A model generated the notes under the pieces. It was given only the letters and a program-made list of their open reading frames with translations, did not search any database and was not told the origin of the DNA. From Anaerolineae bacterium (lineage in GTDB: Bacteria > Chloroflexota > Anaerolineae > Aggregatilineales > Phototrophicaceae): a stretch of 64,000 bases of DNA. Every line of letters starts with the position of its first letter. Position 1 is the first letter of the stretch. The stretch spans positions 27,987-91,986 of the forward strand of contig JAJDXR010000073.1 of the NCBI GenBank assembly GCA_022823165.1. Direction: 5' to 3'. This document shows, piece after piece, positions 55,393 to 64,000 of this stretch. The translations under genes and the position numbers were made by a program.

Positions 55393-57114
55393 ATGAGCAG
55401 GCTCGTCTTAATTATTACCGTCGCCTGGGCCGCAATCGCCGCTGGCTATACATCGGCTCAGCCCAGCAATCAAACCGTCTACGCCTATAGATCCGGCGAT
55501 TTGTGGAAATTCAATCTGGATGACGACAGCGCCACGCAGCTCACGCATTGGGGCTACACCGGCGGTCCGATTCTGGCGCCGGACGGACGCAAGCTGGCCT
55601 ATCTGTCGACATCGCCCGAATTCATCGCGCAATACAGCAGCGGCATCGCCGCGCAATCCGCCGGCGCCGCGCCAGCCAACATCTGGATAATGGACATCGC
55701 CACGGAGAGCCACAGGCTCATCGCCGGTCAATCCGACTCCGGAGCGAGCCTGGCTGGCATCCTGCGCTCGCTGCCGGCCTGGTCGCCGGACAGTCAGAAG
55801 CTCGCCTGGCTGGAGCTGGACGCCAGCGCCCGGCCAGCTAACGCGGCGGCTTTGAAGTTGCGCGATATTGCAGCGAATACGACTTCGCTCCTGGTCAGCG
55901 ATGTCGATCTGGGGCATCAAGGCAGCCAGATACAGATGCCGACGCTGCGTTGGGGTCAGGCGGGCATCGCCAGGCTGCGCTTATCGCATCAGCAAGCCGA
56001 ACCGAAGGCGACGCAGCACATCGAATTCTACGACCCGCTGACGGGCGCATTCAGTGAATATGACCTGGGATTGAGCGCCAGTCGCGACAATCTGGCGCGA
56101 GACTTCGTCTGGGTCAATCACCTGGGCAACAGCCTGGTCGCCCTGCAAATCCAGGACTACTGGGAGATCATCAACCCCTACGACGGGACGCGTTTGCGCC
56201 TGACGGATCCGCCGCGATTGAAAAATCGCTTGATCGCCGGCGCTATGCAATTGATCCCGGCAGCGATCGCCAACGCTGATGAGGACTGGGATATCCACTG
56301 GTACGCGACGACCGGCGCCAATTTGCAATTCTCAGGCTACGTTAGCCCGCGGGTAAACCCAAACTTCCTGCCGGCGATGTCCCCCGATGGCGCCAAGATG
56401 GCTTGGCACAGCGGCGACGGCATCGATCATTGGCGGATCAGCATGACCGAGAGCAATAGCGCCTTGGCCAGCGACCCCGGCCATGGGCGCGCCTTCCCGA
56501 TTCCCGAGCCTGTCAGCGTTGTCTGGGCGCCGACCGAGTGGGTAACGACCGGTTCGGTTGCGGGAGCGCCGGTACTGCTGACCGCATCGGTCAACTGTGG
56601 ATTGCTGCCGCTGCTAAGCGCGGGCCAGCGGGCGATTGTCAGCTCCGACTTGAGCTTGCGCGTCCGCGCTGAAGCCACAACGAGCGGCGCGCAGCTGGGC
56701 AATCTGGAAGGCGGGGCGATCGTTTCTATTGACGCGGGACCTGTCTGCGCCGATGGCTACAACTGGTACACCATCAGCGGCGACAGCATTTCCGGCTGGA
56801 CTGCGGAAGGCGCCAATGGCGACTACTGGCTGCTGTATCACGTGGCTTGTTCGAGCAGCCCGGCCACGCGCCTGACAACCAATATGACTGCGACAGCCAG
56901 CGGCGACCGAGTCGTCAACATACGCGATGGCGCCGGCCCGGAAAATACGGAAATCGTTTGGGCGGTGGCGGCCGGCGACGAATTCGTGGTCACGGGATTG
57001 CCGCAGTGCGGCGCTTCCGGCTTGCGCTGGTATCCGGTGCGAATTGACGAGAAATTGGGTTGGATCGCTGAAGGGCAGAATGAACACTATTGGATTGAGC
57101 CGGTCGAGAGCTAG
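55393..57114 (+). CDS. secreted beta-propeller-like protein with two C-terminal SH3-like repeats
   Basis: 573 aa. Signal peptide of about 22 residues (MSRLVLIITVAWAAIAAGYTSA). Residues 28-370 resemble TolB/WD40-like PD40 repeats: GDLWKFNLDDDSATQLTHWG, APDGRKLAYLSTS, LPAWSPDSQKLAWLE, MSPDGAKMAWHSGDG. The last 180 residues hold two similar SH3-like units (VSSDLSLRVRAEATTSGAQL... and DRVVNIRDGAGPENTEIVWA...), each with a Cys pair and ending WIAEG or WTAEG. Probably extracellular, binding peptides or wall polymers. No catalytic motif seen. Convergent stop overlap with the GNAT gene. Confidence 0.82.
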   Translation: MSRLVLIITVAWAAIAAGYTSAQPSNQTVYAYRSGDLWKFNLDDDSATQLTHWGYTGGPILAPDGRKLAYLSTSPEFIAQYSSGIAAQSAGAAPANIWIMDIATESHRLIAGQSDSGASLAGILRSLPAWSPDSQKLAWLELDASARPANAAALKLRDIAANTTSLLVSDVDLGHQGSQIQMPTLRWGQAGIARLRLSHQQAEPKATQHIEFYDPLTGAFSEYDLGLSASRDNLARDFVWVNHLGNSLVALQIQDYWEIINPYDGTRLRLTDPPRLKNRLIAGAMQLIPAAIANADEDWDIHWYATTGANLQFSGYVSPRVNPNFLPAMSPDGAKMAWHSGDGIDHWRISMTESNSALASDPGHGRAFPIPEPVSVVWAPTEWVTTGSVAGAPVLLTASVNCGLLPLLSAGQRAIVSSDLSLRVRAEATTSGAQLGNLEGGAIVSIDAGPVCADGYNWYTISGDSISGWTAEGANGDYWLLYHVACSSSPATRLTTNMTATASGDRVVNIRDGAGPENTEIVWAVAAGDEFVVTGLPQCGASGLRWYPVRIDEKLGWIAEGQNEHYWIEPVES

Positions 57115-57743
57115 CCCGGCTGATAATCGGGATTGTCCCAAACGATCAGCGTAGCCCAATTGTCGGAGGCCGCGTCTTCAATATAGTCCCGCAACAGGCC
57201 GCGGACCTCAAAGCCTCGATTGAGTTGGAAACTTAGTGTACTGTCGTAGAGTTCGCCCGCCACAACCTTGTCCGCATAAGCCTGCGGACTGAGCAGCGCC
57301 TTGTGCTCAGCATAACCGGGGATGAGCCCGCCGGCCACGATGCCGCGGCGATTCAAGCGCTTGACGATGCCCATGCGCGCCTGGTATAGCAGCGAGCCAA
57401 CGCCGCGCCGCCGGAAATCCGGATGTACGCTGATATCGCCGCCGTAATACCAATCGCCTTGGGGGTCGTGCGCGCTGTAATAGCCGCCGTCGATAATCTC
57501 CTGGAAGCTGTGCTGGGTATGCTCGAAGTCAAAGTCGATTAGAAAGCCGGACCCCAAGCCAATGACACGCTCGCCATGCCGGGCGACGAAATTGCCATCC
57601 GGGAACAGCCGCCAATGGTTGAGGAAGTGTTCTTCCCGCATCAGCTCATCGGCGCCCAGGGTAGGGAAACAGTCGCGCTGCAGCTGCTCCAGGGCGGCTG
57701 CGTAGCGTGGACGGATAGTGTCTACGCGAAACTCCAGGCTCAA
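57111..57743 (-). CDS. GNAT-family N-acetyltransferase (nitrilase-associated type)
   Basis: 210 aa from a TTG at 57743, supported by AAGGA 5 nt upstream. Acetyl-CoA motif A is HPDFRRRGVGSLLYQARMGI, followed by VKRLNRRGIVAGGLIPGYAEH, ADKVVAGELYDSTLSFQLNRGF and LIVWDNPDY. It is a paralogue of 47692-48639, but shorter at the N-terminus and closer to the GNAT half of bifunctional GNAT/carbon-nitrogen hydrolases. The substrate is unknown. It stands alone, convergent with the beta-propeller gene. Confidence 0.85.
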   Translation of the reverse strand: MSLEFRVDTIRPRYAAALEQLQRDCFPTLGADELMREEHFLNHWRLFPDGNFVARHGERVIGLGSGFLIDFDFEHTQHSFQEIIDGGYYSAHDPQGDWYYGGDISVHPDFRRRGVGSLLYQARMGIVKRLNRRGIVAGGLIPGYAEHKALLSPQAYADKVVAGELYDSTLSFQLNRGFEVRGLLRDYIEDAASDNWATLIVWDNPDYQPG

Positions 57744-57920
57744 GGCTTTCCTTCTTATCCACGGGCTAACTCGTCGGTATGCACAGTGTAGCCATGCCGC
57801 GCCCTAACGGTCAACAGCTTGCCGGCGCGCTGACCAAATGGACTGCATTGGACATATTCTAATCGCCCGCCATGCCGTAGGATAGGTGGCAGACAATTGG
57901 CAAGTAGGCGGGAGCCGGCA

Positions 57921-58826
57921 ATGGCGACGAACGGACATCAGCAGAACGGCAGTGAAAAGGGTACCGACAAGGTCAAGCGGGGATTGGCGCAAATGCTCAA
58001 GGGCGGCGTCATCATGGACGTAGTAACGCCCGAGCAGGCGCGTATCGCCGAAGACGCCGGCGCGGTAGCCGTGATGGCGCTGGAGCGGGTGCCGGCCGAT
58101 ATTCGCGTACAGGGCGGCGTGGCGCGCATGAGCGATCCCGACATGATCGAGGGCATCATCAATGCCGTCTCCATCCCGGTGATGGCCAAGGCGCGCATCG
58201 GGCATTTTGTCGAAGCCCAGATTTTGGAAGCCCTAGGCGTCGACTATATCGACGAAAGCGAAGTCTTGACGCCGGCTGATGAAGAGCACCACATCAACAA
58301 GTGGAAGTTCTCGGTGCCCTTTGTCTGCGGCTGCCGCAACCTGGGCGAAGCGCTGCGCCGCGTCAATGAAGGCGCCGCCATGATGCGCACCAAGGGTGAA
58401 GCCGGCACCGGCGATGTGGTCGAAGCCGTGCGCCACGCCCGCGCCGTCAATGGCGAGATCCGGCAAATCAGCTGCATGGACGATGACGAACTCTATACCT
58501 ACGCCAAGGACATTCGCGCGCCTTATGACCTGGTAAAGGAAACGGCGGCGCTTGGCCGTCTGCCGGTCGTGAACTTCGCCGCCGGCGGGGTGGCCACCCC
58601 GGCCGATGCCGCGCTGATGATGCAATTGGGCGTGGACGGCGTATTCGTCGGCAGCGGCATCTTCAAAAGCGGCAGCCCGGAAAAACGCGCCAAAGCCATC
58701 GTGAACGCTGTCACCCACTACACCGACGCCAAGATCCTGGCGGATGTCAGCCGCAACCTGGGCGAGGCGATGGTAGGCGTCAACGTGACGCCCGACGAGG
58801 TCATCCTGGGCAAGCGCGGCTGGTAG
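57921..58826 (+). CDS. pdxS: pyridoxal 5'-phosphate synthase subunit PdxS
   Basis: 301 aa from ATG 57921, with GGGAG 7 nt upstream. It condenses ribose-5-phosphate, glyceraldehyde-3-phosphate and ammonia to PLP. Near-complete family sequence: [64 protein letters not shown] and [11 protein letters not shown], including both lysines of the active sites. The amidotransferase partner pdxT does not follow and must lie elsewhere. The 236-nt gap after it holds no gene. Confidence 0.97.
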   Translation: MATNGHQQNGSEKGTDKVKRGLAQMLKGGVIMDVVTPEQARIAEDAGAVAVMALERVPADIRVQGGVARMSDPDMIEGIINAVSIPVMAKARIGHFVEAQILEALGVDYIDESEVLTPADEEHHINKWKFSVPFVCGCRNLGEALRRVNEGAAMMRTKGEAGTGDVVEAVRHARAVNGEIRQISCMDDDELYTYAKDIRAPYDLVKETAALGRLPVVNFAAGGVATPADAALMMQLGVDGVFVGSGIFKSGSPEKRAKAIVNAVTHYTDAKILADVSRNLGEAMVGVNVTPDEVILGKRGW

Positions 58827-59062
58827 GCCCGCGATGCAAGATTGCGCACCCAGCTGCTATGTCGGCTGGAGCGTGACGCATGCCTGATCCGGATTAGCGC
58901 TTACCTATAAAAGCGAGCGGCCGCCACAGACGGACTGCCGACTGCCGACTATCATTCACGGCGCGATGGCCTTGCGGAAACGCGGCGCTTGTTTGCGCCT
59001 CAGCGCCGGCTTTGGTTATGCTTGCGCTAGCGAATTTCGATTAGGGTGTCGAAAGAGGATAC

Positions 59063-60115
59063 ATGACATTTGCGACCGTACAGGACTTGGAAACGCCGAG
59101 CGTACTGATAGACCTCGACTTGATGGAAGCCAATATCGCCGAGATGCAGAGCAAGTGCGACGCGCTCGGCATCGCTTTCAGGCCACATATCAAGACGCAC
59201 AAGATCCCGGCTATCGCGCGCCGGCAGCTGGACGCGGGCGCCACCGGCATCGCCTGCCAAAAGGTCAGCGAGGCGGAGGTCTTCGCCGATGCCGGCTTCG
59301 ATGACATTCAGATTCCCTACAATATCGTCGGCGCTCGCAAGACCCGGCGTCTGGCGGAACTGGCGAAACGAGCCAAGGTAACAGTGACGGTCGACAGCCA
59401 GCCCGTGATTGACGGCATCGCCGCGGCAGCGCAAGCTGTCGGCGCGACCATTTACATGATGGTTGAACTGGTGTCCCTGGGCCAGCGCACCGGCACGACG
59501 CCTGAGGCGGCCCTGGCTCATGCCCAGCGCATCCTGGCGGCAGAGAACTTGAGTTTTGCCGGCCTGATGATTTATCCGTCGGATGCCGCCATCAGGCCCC
59601 GGCTGCAGCAGACGCTGGCATTGCTGGAGGCGGCCGGCATCCCGGTCGAGCAAGTCAGCGGCGGCGGCAGCGGCGCCATCAGCGACATGCGCTTGTTACC
59701 CGAATTGACCGAGATGCGCGTGGGGACTAATGTCTTTTGGGATTGGAACAGCGTCAGCGCGGGTTACGCCGGCTTCGACAAATGCGCCATGCGAGTGCGC
59801 GCGAGTGTAGTCAGCGCCAACGAGCCAGGCCGCGTTATCCTGGATAGCGGCAGCAAGTCTATCCAGTCTGAGACGATCGAAGGACAATTCGGCTACATCG
59901 CTGAGTATCCCGCGGCGCGCATCTACAAGGTCAATGAAGAGCACGGCTACGTCGACTTCAGCGCCTGCGCTGCTACGCCAGCGGTAGGCGATAGCCTGCA
60001 TATCATCCCGGTGCATACCTGCGTCGTCACCAATTTGCACAATCAACTCTTCGGCGTTCGCGGCGACCGTATTGAAGTCGTCTGGGATGTGGCGGCGCGG
60101 GGTCTGGTCTGGTGA
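59063..60115 (+). CDS. DSD1-family PLP enzyme (D-serine dehydratase / D-threonine aldolase-like)
   Basis: 350 aa alanine-racemase-type PLP barrel: TPSVLIDLDLMEANIAEM and FRPHIKTHKIPAIA, with the PLP-binding Lys. The C-terminal metal motif reads IPVHTC. In this family a His-x-Cys pair binds zinc in D-serine dehydratases, while D-threonine aldolases have His-x-Asp, so a dehydratase-like role is favoured but not proven. It uses the cofactor made by PdxS nearby. The dipeptidase follows 50 nt later on the same strand. Confidence 0.86.
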   Translation: MTFATVQDLETPSVLIDLDLMEANIAEMQSKCDALGIAFRPHIKTHKIPAIARRQLDAGATGIACQKVSEAEVFADAGFDDIQIPYNIVGARKTRRLAELAKRAKVTVTVDSQPVIDGIAAAAQAVGATIYMMVELVSLGQRTGTTPEAALAHAQRILAAENLSFAGLMIYPSDAAIRPRLQQTLALLEAAGIPVEQVSGGGSGAISDMRLLPELTEMRVGTNVFWDWNSVSAGYAGFDKCAMRVRASVVSANEPGRVILDSGSKSIQSETIEGQFGYIAEYPAARIYKVNEEHGYVDFSACAATPAVGDSLHIIPVHTCVVTNLHNQLFGVRGDRIEVVWDVAARGLVW

Positions 60116-60165
60116 TGCCGCGCCCGGAAGCAACCATGTAATCGGAAAAAGAGAGCGGAGAGTCT

Positions 60166-61239
60166 ATGCTTGTCATCGACGCGCATCTGGATCTGTCCTG
60201 GAATGCCCTGCAATGGAATCGCGATTTGCTGGAATCTGTGAACACCATTCGCGTCAAAGAGGGTCGCATGGCCGGCAAGGGGCGGGCGCAGAATACTGTG
60301 GCTCTGCCCGAGATGCGGCTGGGGCGCGTGGCGGTGAGCTTCGCCACCATGCTGGCGCGCTCAACCGGCCAGACCGCCCCGCATATCGACTTCGGGTCGC
60401 CAGCGCAGGCATACGGCGTCGCGCAGGGCCAGCTGGCCTACTACCGCGCCCTGGAGGCCGACGGGCACGTGAGCGTACTTGAGGATGCGCCCAGCCTGCG
60501 CCGGCATATCGCCGAATGGGAGCGCTGGGAAAACAGCGGCGCTGACCCGCTGGCGGCGCCGCCGCTGGGCTTCGTCCTAAGCATGGAGGGCGCCGATCCC
60601 ATTCGCGATCCAGCGCAACTGGAAGCCTGGTGGGAGGCCGGTTTGCGTTTGCTGGGACCCACCCATTACGGTCCCGGGCGCTATGCCGGCGGCACCGGCA
60701 CCGAGCTGGGGCTCACCGACCTTGGCAAGCCGCTGCTCACAGAGATGAGCCGGCTGGGCATGCTGCTGGATCTGACCCATCTGTCTGATGAAGCCTTCTG
60801 GGAAGCGGCGTCGATCTACGATGGCCTGGTCCTGGCCAGCCATAATAACTGCCGCGCGCTGGTTCCACATCAGCGTCAGTTCAGCGATGAGCAACTCAGG
60901 CTGATCATCGAGCGCGATGGCGTGGTCGGCGCGGCCTTCGACATCTGGATGCTGCAGCCGGGTTTCCTAAGCGGGGGCAGCAATGAAGCCGTATTCATTG
61001 ATGATGTCGTCGATCATATCGACCACGTCTGCCAACTGGCGGGCAACAGCCGTCACGCCGCCATCGGCACCGACCTCGATGGCGGTTTCGGGCGCGAACA
61101 GTCGCCTTGTGATTTGGACAGCATCGTTGACCTGCAGCAACTGCCCGGCAAGCTCTCGCAGCGCGGTTACGCCGACGCCGACATAAAGAACATTATGGTT
61201 GACAACTGGCTGCGATTGCTCTACGCCGCCTGGAACTGA
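60166..61239 (+). CDS. membrane dipeptidase, peptidase family M19 (complete metal site)
   Basis: 357 aa. Zinc ligands are all in place: His7 and Asp9 (VIDAHLDLSW), bridging Glu141 (LSMEGADPI), His205 (LDLTHLSDEAF) and His226 (LASHNN), with Asp in GTDLDGGFG. It cleaves dipeptides, including those containing D-residues. Its neighbours, a D-amino-acid PLP enzyme and an aminotransferase, suggest peptide or D-amino-acid salvage. No clear signal peptide is present, so it may be cytoplasmic. It is the functional counterpart of the degenerate paralogue at 13135-14202. Confidence 0.92.
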   Translation: MLVIDAHLDLSWNALQWNRDLLESVNTIRVKEGRMAGKGRAQNTVALPEMRLGRVAVSFATMLARSTGQTAPHIDFGSPAQAYGVAQGQLAYYRALEADGHVSVLEDAPSLRRHIAEWERWENSGADPLAAPPLGFVLSMEGADPIRDPAQLEAWWEAGLRLLGPTHYGPGRYAGGTGTELGLTDLGKPLLTEMSRLGMLLDLTHLSDEAFWEAASIYDGLVLASHNNCRALVPHQRQFSDEQLRLIIERDGVVGAAFDIWMLQPGFLSGGSNEAVFIDDVVDHIDHVCQLAGNSRHAAIGTDLDGGFGREQSPCDLDSIVDLQQLPGKLSQRGYADADIKNIMVDNWLRLLYAAWN

Positions 61240-61296
61240 GGGCCGGCCAATCAAGCGCGCCTGAAGTCCGGCGCCAGGAGACTCGAATGGTTGTAG

Positions 61297-61317
61297 GGGC
61301 GAGCCAGTGGCTCACCC
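61297..61317. repeat. REP-like palindrome copy 7
   Basis: Arms GGGCGAGCC and GGCTCACCC around loop AGT, one mismatch; preceded by tgtag as in copy 4. It lies in the convergent gap between dipeptidase and aminotransferase. Confidence 0.75.
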
Positions 61318-61347
61318 GCTTTTGCGGCGCTGGCGGACCACGCAAGT

Positions 61348-62505
61348 CTATGTCAGCAGTGGAAGCATCCGCGTCAGCGCGCGTTCCAGCAGCGGTGTAT
61401 CGGCGGCAAAGCAAAGGCGCAGGTAGCCTTCTCCTTGCGGGCCGAAGGCGGCGCCCGGCGCCAGCCCGATTCCGCATTCGCGCAAAACCCGCTCCGCGAA
61501 GGCGTAACTGTCTGAGACGCCCTCAACGCTGAAGAAGGCGTAGAAGGCGGCGCTGGGCAGCGGCAAGTTCACCCGCGGCAACTCGGCGAATCTCTCGACA
61601 AGCAAAGTCCGCGCCGCCTGATAACGCGCCAGTGACGCGCGCACAAAGCCTTCGCCCTCTTGCAGCGCGGTGATGCCGGCGATCTGCGTGGGCGCGAAGA
61701 TGCAGGAAAAATTGAACTCGGAGACCGCTTCCAGTGTGCTGACCAGGGATTTGGGCGCGGTAAGCCAACCGAGGCGCCAGCCGGTCATCGCCCAGGATTT
61801 GGAGAAGCTGTTGACTATCAAGTACTTGTCGTCTTCAGTGACCTTGTCGGCGAAGCTCGGCGCGCAATCGCGGTCATAGACGATGCGACTGTAAACCTCA
61901 TCGGCGATCAGCCAGATATCGCGTTCGCGGCAGAAGTCGATTATCCGCCGCTGCTCATCGTCTTCCAGCATCCAGCCGGTGGGATTATTAGGCGAGTTGA
62001 TCAGCAGCGCGCCGGTATTGGGCGGGCAAGCAGCGAATAACTCTTCCAGGTCCAGGCGCCAGGCGCCGCCGCGCGGGCGCAGCGATACGCGAATGATCTC
62101 ACCGCCCAGAATCGCGGCCGCAGCCGGCAAGTTCGGCCAGACCGGCGATGGCACGACCACGGCCGAACCCTCGGCGACAACGCATTGCAGCGCGATGGCC
62201 AGCGCCGTCATGCCGGAAGGCGTCACGCCGATATTCTCGGCCGTCAAGGCCGTGCCGTACAGTCGGTTCTGATATTGTGCCAGCGCCTCCCGCAGCTCGA
62301 TGATGCCGAGGTTGGGCTGGTAAAAGGTCTGGCCTTCGTCGATGGCGTCTTTGGCGGCCTGGCGGATGAATTCGGGCGTGGGTTTATCCGGCTCGCCGAA
62401 CCAAAGCGGTATGACGTCGGTTTTGCCGATGGCGCTGTTGGACAGCTTGCGAATCAAGCTGGGTTGCAGCGCGCGTACGCTGGGGCGTCCGGCGAGAATG
62501 GTCAT
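61348..62505 (-). CDS. class I/II PLP-dependent aminotransferase
   Basis: 385 aa fold-type I aminotransferase of the aspartate-aminotransferase type. IPLWFGEPDKPTPEFI, the Tyr-rich YQPNLGIIELREALA, NNPTGWMLE, the PLP-binding Lys in NSFSKSWAMTGWRLGW, and the C-terminal Arg region (GYLRLCFA) are present. Amino-donor specificity cannot be told. It precedes the truncated permease on the minus strand (the permease stop is 5 nt upstream), so the two were probably in one operon. Confidence 0.91.
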   Translation of the reverse strand: MTILAGRPSVRALQPSLIRKLSNSAIGKTDVIPLWFGEPDKPTPEFIRQAAKDAIDEGQTFYQPNLGIIELREALAQYQNRLYGTALTAENIGVTPSGMTALAIALQCVVAEGSAVVVPSPVWPNLPAAAAILGGEIIRVSLRPRGGAWRLDLEELFAACPPNTGALLINSPNNPTGWMLEDDEQRRIIDFCRERDIWLIADEVYSRIVYDRDCAPSFADKVTEDDKYLIVNSFSKSWAMTGWRLGWLTAPKSLVSTLEAVSEFNFSCIFAPTQIAGITALQEGEGFVRASLARYQAARTLLVERFAELPRVNLPLPSAAFYAFFSVEGVSDSYAFAERVLRECGIGLAPGAAFGPQGEGYLRLCFAADTPLLERALTRMLPLLT

Positions 62506-62510
62506 GGTGG

Positions 62511-63143
62511 CTAATCCCCTTCTTGTTTGTAGAGCGCCACCGCCGCGACGATGATGACCCCTTGAATAAGACCTTGAATAAACTGATTGACGCCCAGCAT
62601 GACCAGCAGGTTGGCGGTGATGCCGAGCAGCAGGACACCGCCCAGGGTGCCGAGCACGCTGGCGCGCCCGCCGAACAGACTCGTCCCGCCGATGATGACG
62701 GCCGTAATGGTCTGCAGCTCAATGCCGTCGCCGATAGCCGGGTCGCCCACACCCATGCGCGACAGCCAGATCAAGCCGGTCACCGCCGCCGTCAAGCTGC
62801 ACAGCACATAAACGCCGTATCGCACCGCCTTAATCGGTACGCCGGACAGGCGCGCCACCTCGAGATTGCCGCCGACCGCGTACAAGTACTTGCCGAAGAC
62901 CGTGAAGCGCAGCAGCAGCACGGTCAGCGCAATGAGCGCGAAGAACATCCAGGCAATGATGGGAATGGGACCGATTTTCTGCACGTAGAACATCATGACT
63001 TCGCGGCTGGCTTTGCCGACCGGCGATGACGAAATGGTCAAGCCGATGCCGCGCAAGATGACCAAAGACGCCAGTGTCACGATAAAGGGCGCGATGCGCA
63101 GTTCGTTGATGAGGAAGCCATGGATCAGACTAATCAGCACACC
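62511..63143 (-). pseudogene. ribose-type ABC transporter permease, 5'-truncated
   Basis: About 210 aa, while family members (RbsC/BPD_transp_2) are about 320 aa. The conserved C-terminal two-thirds is intact: HGFLINELRIAPFIVTLASL, GKYLYAVGGNLEVARLSGVP, and IGGTSLFGGRASVLGTLGG. A stop codon in frame (63144-63146) lies immediately before the homologous part, and the sequence beyond it is unrelated and AT-richer. The first helices are therefore missing. This may be a real truncation by rearrangement or a join in the assembly; the GTG at 63140 might give a short product, but one lacking the usual N-terminus. Confidence 0.8.
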
Positions 63144-63146
63144 TCA

Positions 63147-63328
63147 AAGTAGCGGCACACTGATTGCTCGTTGCGCTATTCATATAGACTTGCTTGCGTT
63201 TTTTTTCACCAACTATGACGACAATCGCGAGCTTGTCGGGTTGTCTTTCCAGTTCACCTTTCCCTTTTTCATCAGTATAACCGATGGCGTGATCACGCTG
63301 AAAGACGTGTTAGTTTCCGTGTTGCAAC
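63147..63328. other. AT-richer gap between truncated permease and secreted protein
   Basis: About 180 nt with visibly lower GC than the rest of the window and a T8 run near 63199. No gene recognised. Confidence 0.5.
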
Positions 63329-64000
63329 TTAGGTGCAAGAGACTAGGGTACATGTGTGATTCCAGCAACGATTTGGATTTCCTGAACAACATTGCTTTTT
63401 ACAAGAGAACGTACAAGCACTGGCAGGTAGAACCGGCCTGACCTCAGTGTAAGACACCCAATCCGAAGTAGCACATTCATCTGGCGGGTCGGTCGGCTGC
63501 GGGCAAGCTGACCAGTTGCCGCATTCCCAAGGGCCTTCGTTGGTGTTGCATATACCGGAGACGCGCACGTCTCGATGGCAGGTTTGGGACTGGCTGCCGC
63601 CGCCGCTGCATGCGCGGGTCTCGGTGCGTGATTGTCTGGTTTTCCTGCATTCGTTGTCGTCATCGTCATCGTCTTTGGGCTTCTTCGTAGGCGGCGGCAC
63701 TGGCGTGTCAGTGGGGACAGGAGTGTTGGTGACGACTGGCGTGGGGGTGGGAAGCGGCGTATCGGTGGGCTCGGGAGTATCGGTCGGTACGGGAGTATTG
63801 GTGGGCACGGGCGTGTCGGTAGGCACAGGCGTGGGCGTATCGGTTGGCGTAAAGGTCGGCGTACTGGTGGGCGTATTCGTTGGCGTGTCCGTTGGGATGG
63901 GTGTGCTGGTGGGCGGAAGGGTCGTGCCTGTGATCGAGGCGGACGGCGAGACTCCGGCGCGGTTCCTGGCGCGGACTGACAGGTTGTAGGTCGTGCCGGA
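63329..64000 (-). CDS. secreted Fn3 / Pro-Thr repeat / Cys-rich protein, C-terminal part (cut by window edge)
   Basis: The frame is open to the right edge, so the N-terminus is missing; 223 residues are visible. It begins with the end of a fibronectin-III-like domain ([20 protein letters not shown]). About 75 residues of PT-rich repeats of the type TPxPTDTP follow, then a Lys/Asp patch ([12 protein letters not shown]). The C-terminus has 14 cysteines; the segments [13 protein letters not shown] and [11 protein letters not shown] recall thrombospondin-1 repeats. Even Cys number and repeats suggest an extracellular, disulfide-bonded protein. Pro-Thr linkers like this are common in Chloroflexota surface proteins. 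No enzymatic motif seen. Confidence 0.85.
   Translation of the reverse strand, partial: SGTTYNLSVRARNRAGVSPSASITGTTLPPTSTPIPTDTPTNTPTSTPTFTPTDTPTPVPTDTPVPTNTPVPTDTPEPTDTPLPTPTPVVTNTPVPTDTPVPPPTKKPKDDDDDDNECRKTRQSRTETRACSGGGSQSQTCHRDVRVSGICNTNEGPWECGNWSACPQPTDPPDECATSDWVSYTEVRPVLPASACTFSCKKQCCSGNPNRCWNHTCTLVSCT

Noticed and set aside
63516..63989. Gly/Val-rich open frame on the plus strand near the right end
   Set aside because: It is the complement of the Pro-Thr repeats of the minus-strand secreted protein.

Overview
The window is a GC-rich bacterial chromosome segment carrying housekeeping genes, with no rRNA, tRNA, CRISPR array or transposase that I could see. The gene content suggests a member of the Chloroflexota (Anaerolineae-like): a GldF-GldG fusion protein, long Pro/Thr-rich and SH3-like extracellular proteins, an FHA membrane protein, and repetitive intergenic palindromes of the GGGGCGA...TCGCCC type. 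That assignment is inference from gene style, not from a marker-gene search.

Layout. 1-5459 (minus strand): respiratory complex I operon nuoA-B-C-D-E-F-(TPR protein)-G, with nuoG cut by the left edge. 5460-6257: repeat-rich non-coding DNA. 6258-10205 (minus): rpoB without a neighbouring rpoC, with a clear promoter and a long leader. 10529-15936: methyltransferase, ABC-F ATPase, a degenerate M19 dipeptidase, a membrane protein and a glycosyltransferase. 15983-20357 (minus): dnaG-rpoD-nfi information-processing block. 20532-23531: fused glycyl-tRNA synthetase. 23679-28612 (minus): gldA / gldFG / DUF4340 transporter operon. 28775-31858: PfkB sugar kinase and an FHA-membrane-SH3 protein. 32094-34171: a magnesium-chelatase-like AAA+ ATPase and VWA protein in different frames joined at an A9 tract. 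34208-38104: tiny membrane ORF, C45 acyltransferase-like peptidase, alanine dehydrogenase, flippase-like membrane protein. 38101-42617: aldo/keto reductase, uppS, frr, a non-coding repeat block, cdsA, SRPBCC protein. 42662-52899: DUF4013 protein, then a five-gene minus-strand operon (GNAT, amine oxidase, AguB-like amidase, PhzF, aldo/keto reductase) divergent from potB-C-D-A; together these look like polyamine uptake and breakdown. 53014-54580: cytoplasmic reductive-dehalogenase-like protein with a coupled small ORF. 54847-57743: VanZ-like protein, beta-propeller/SH3 protein, second GNAT. 57921-62505: pdxS, D-serine-dehydratase-like PLP enzyme, intact M19 dipeptidase, aminotransferase. 62511-64000: a 5'-truncated sugar ABC permease, an AT-richer gap, and the C-terminal part of a secreted Fn3/Pro-Thr/Cys-rich protein.

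The most unusual items are: (i) the chelatase-like AAA+/VWA pair separated only by an A9 slippery run, which would give a fused protein on a -1 shift; (ii) an M19 dipeptidase paralogue that has lost four of five metal ligands while a complete paralogue lies 46 kb away; (iii) an orphan reductive-dehalogenase-like gene without Tat signal or membrane anchor; (iv) an rpoB separated from rpoC; (v) a family of compensating palindromes and a larger dispersed repeat present in inverted, interrupted copies; and (vi) the polyamine operon pair.
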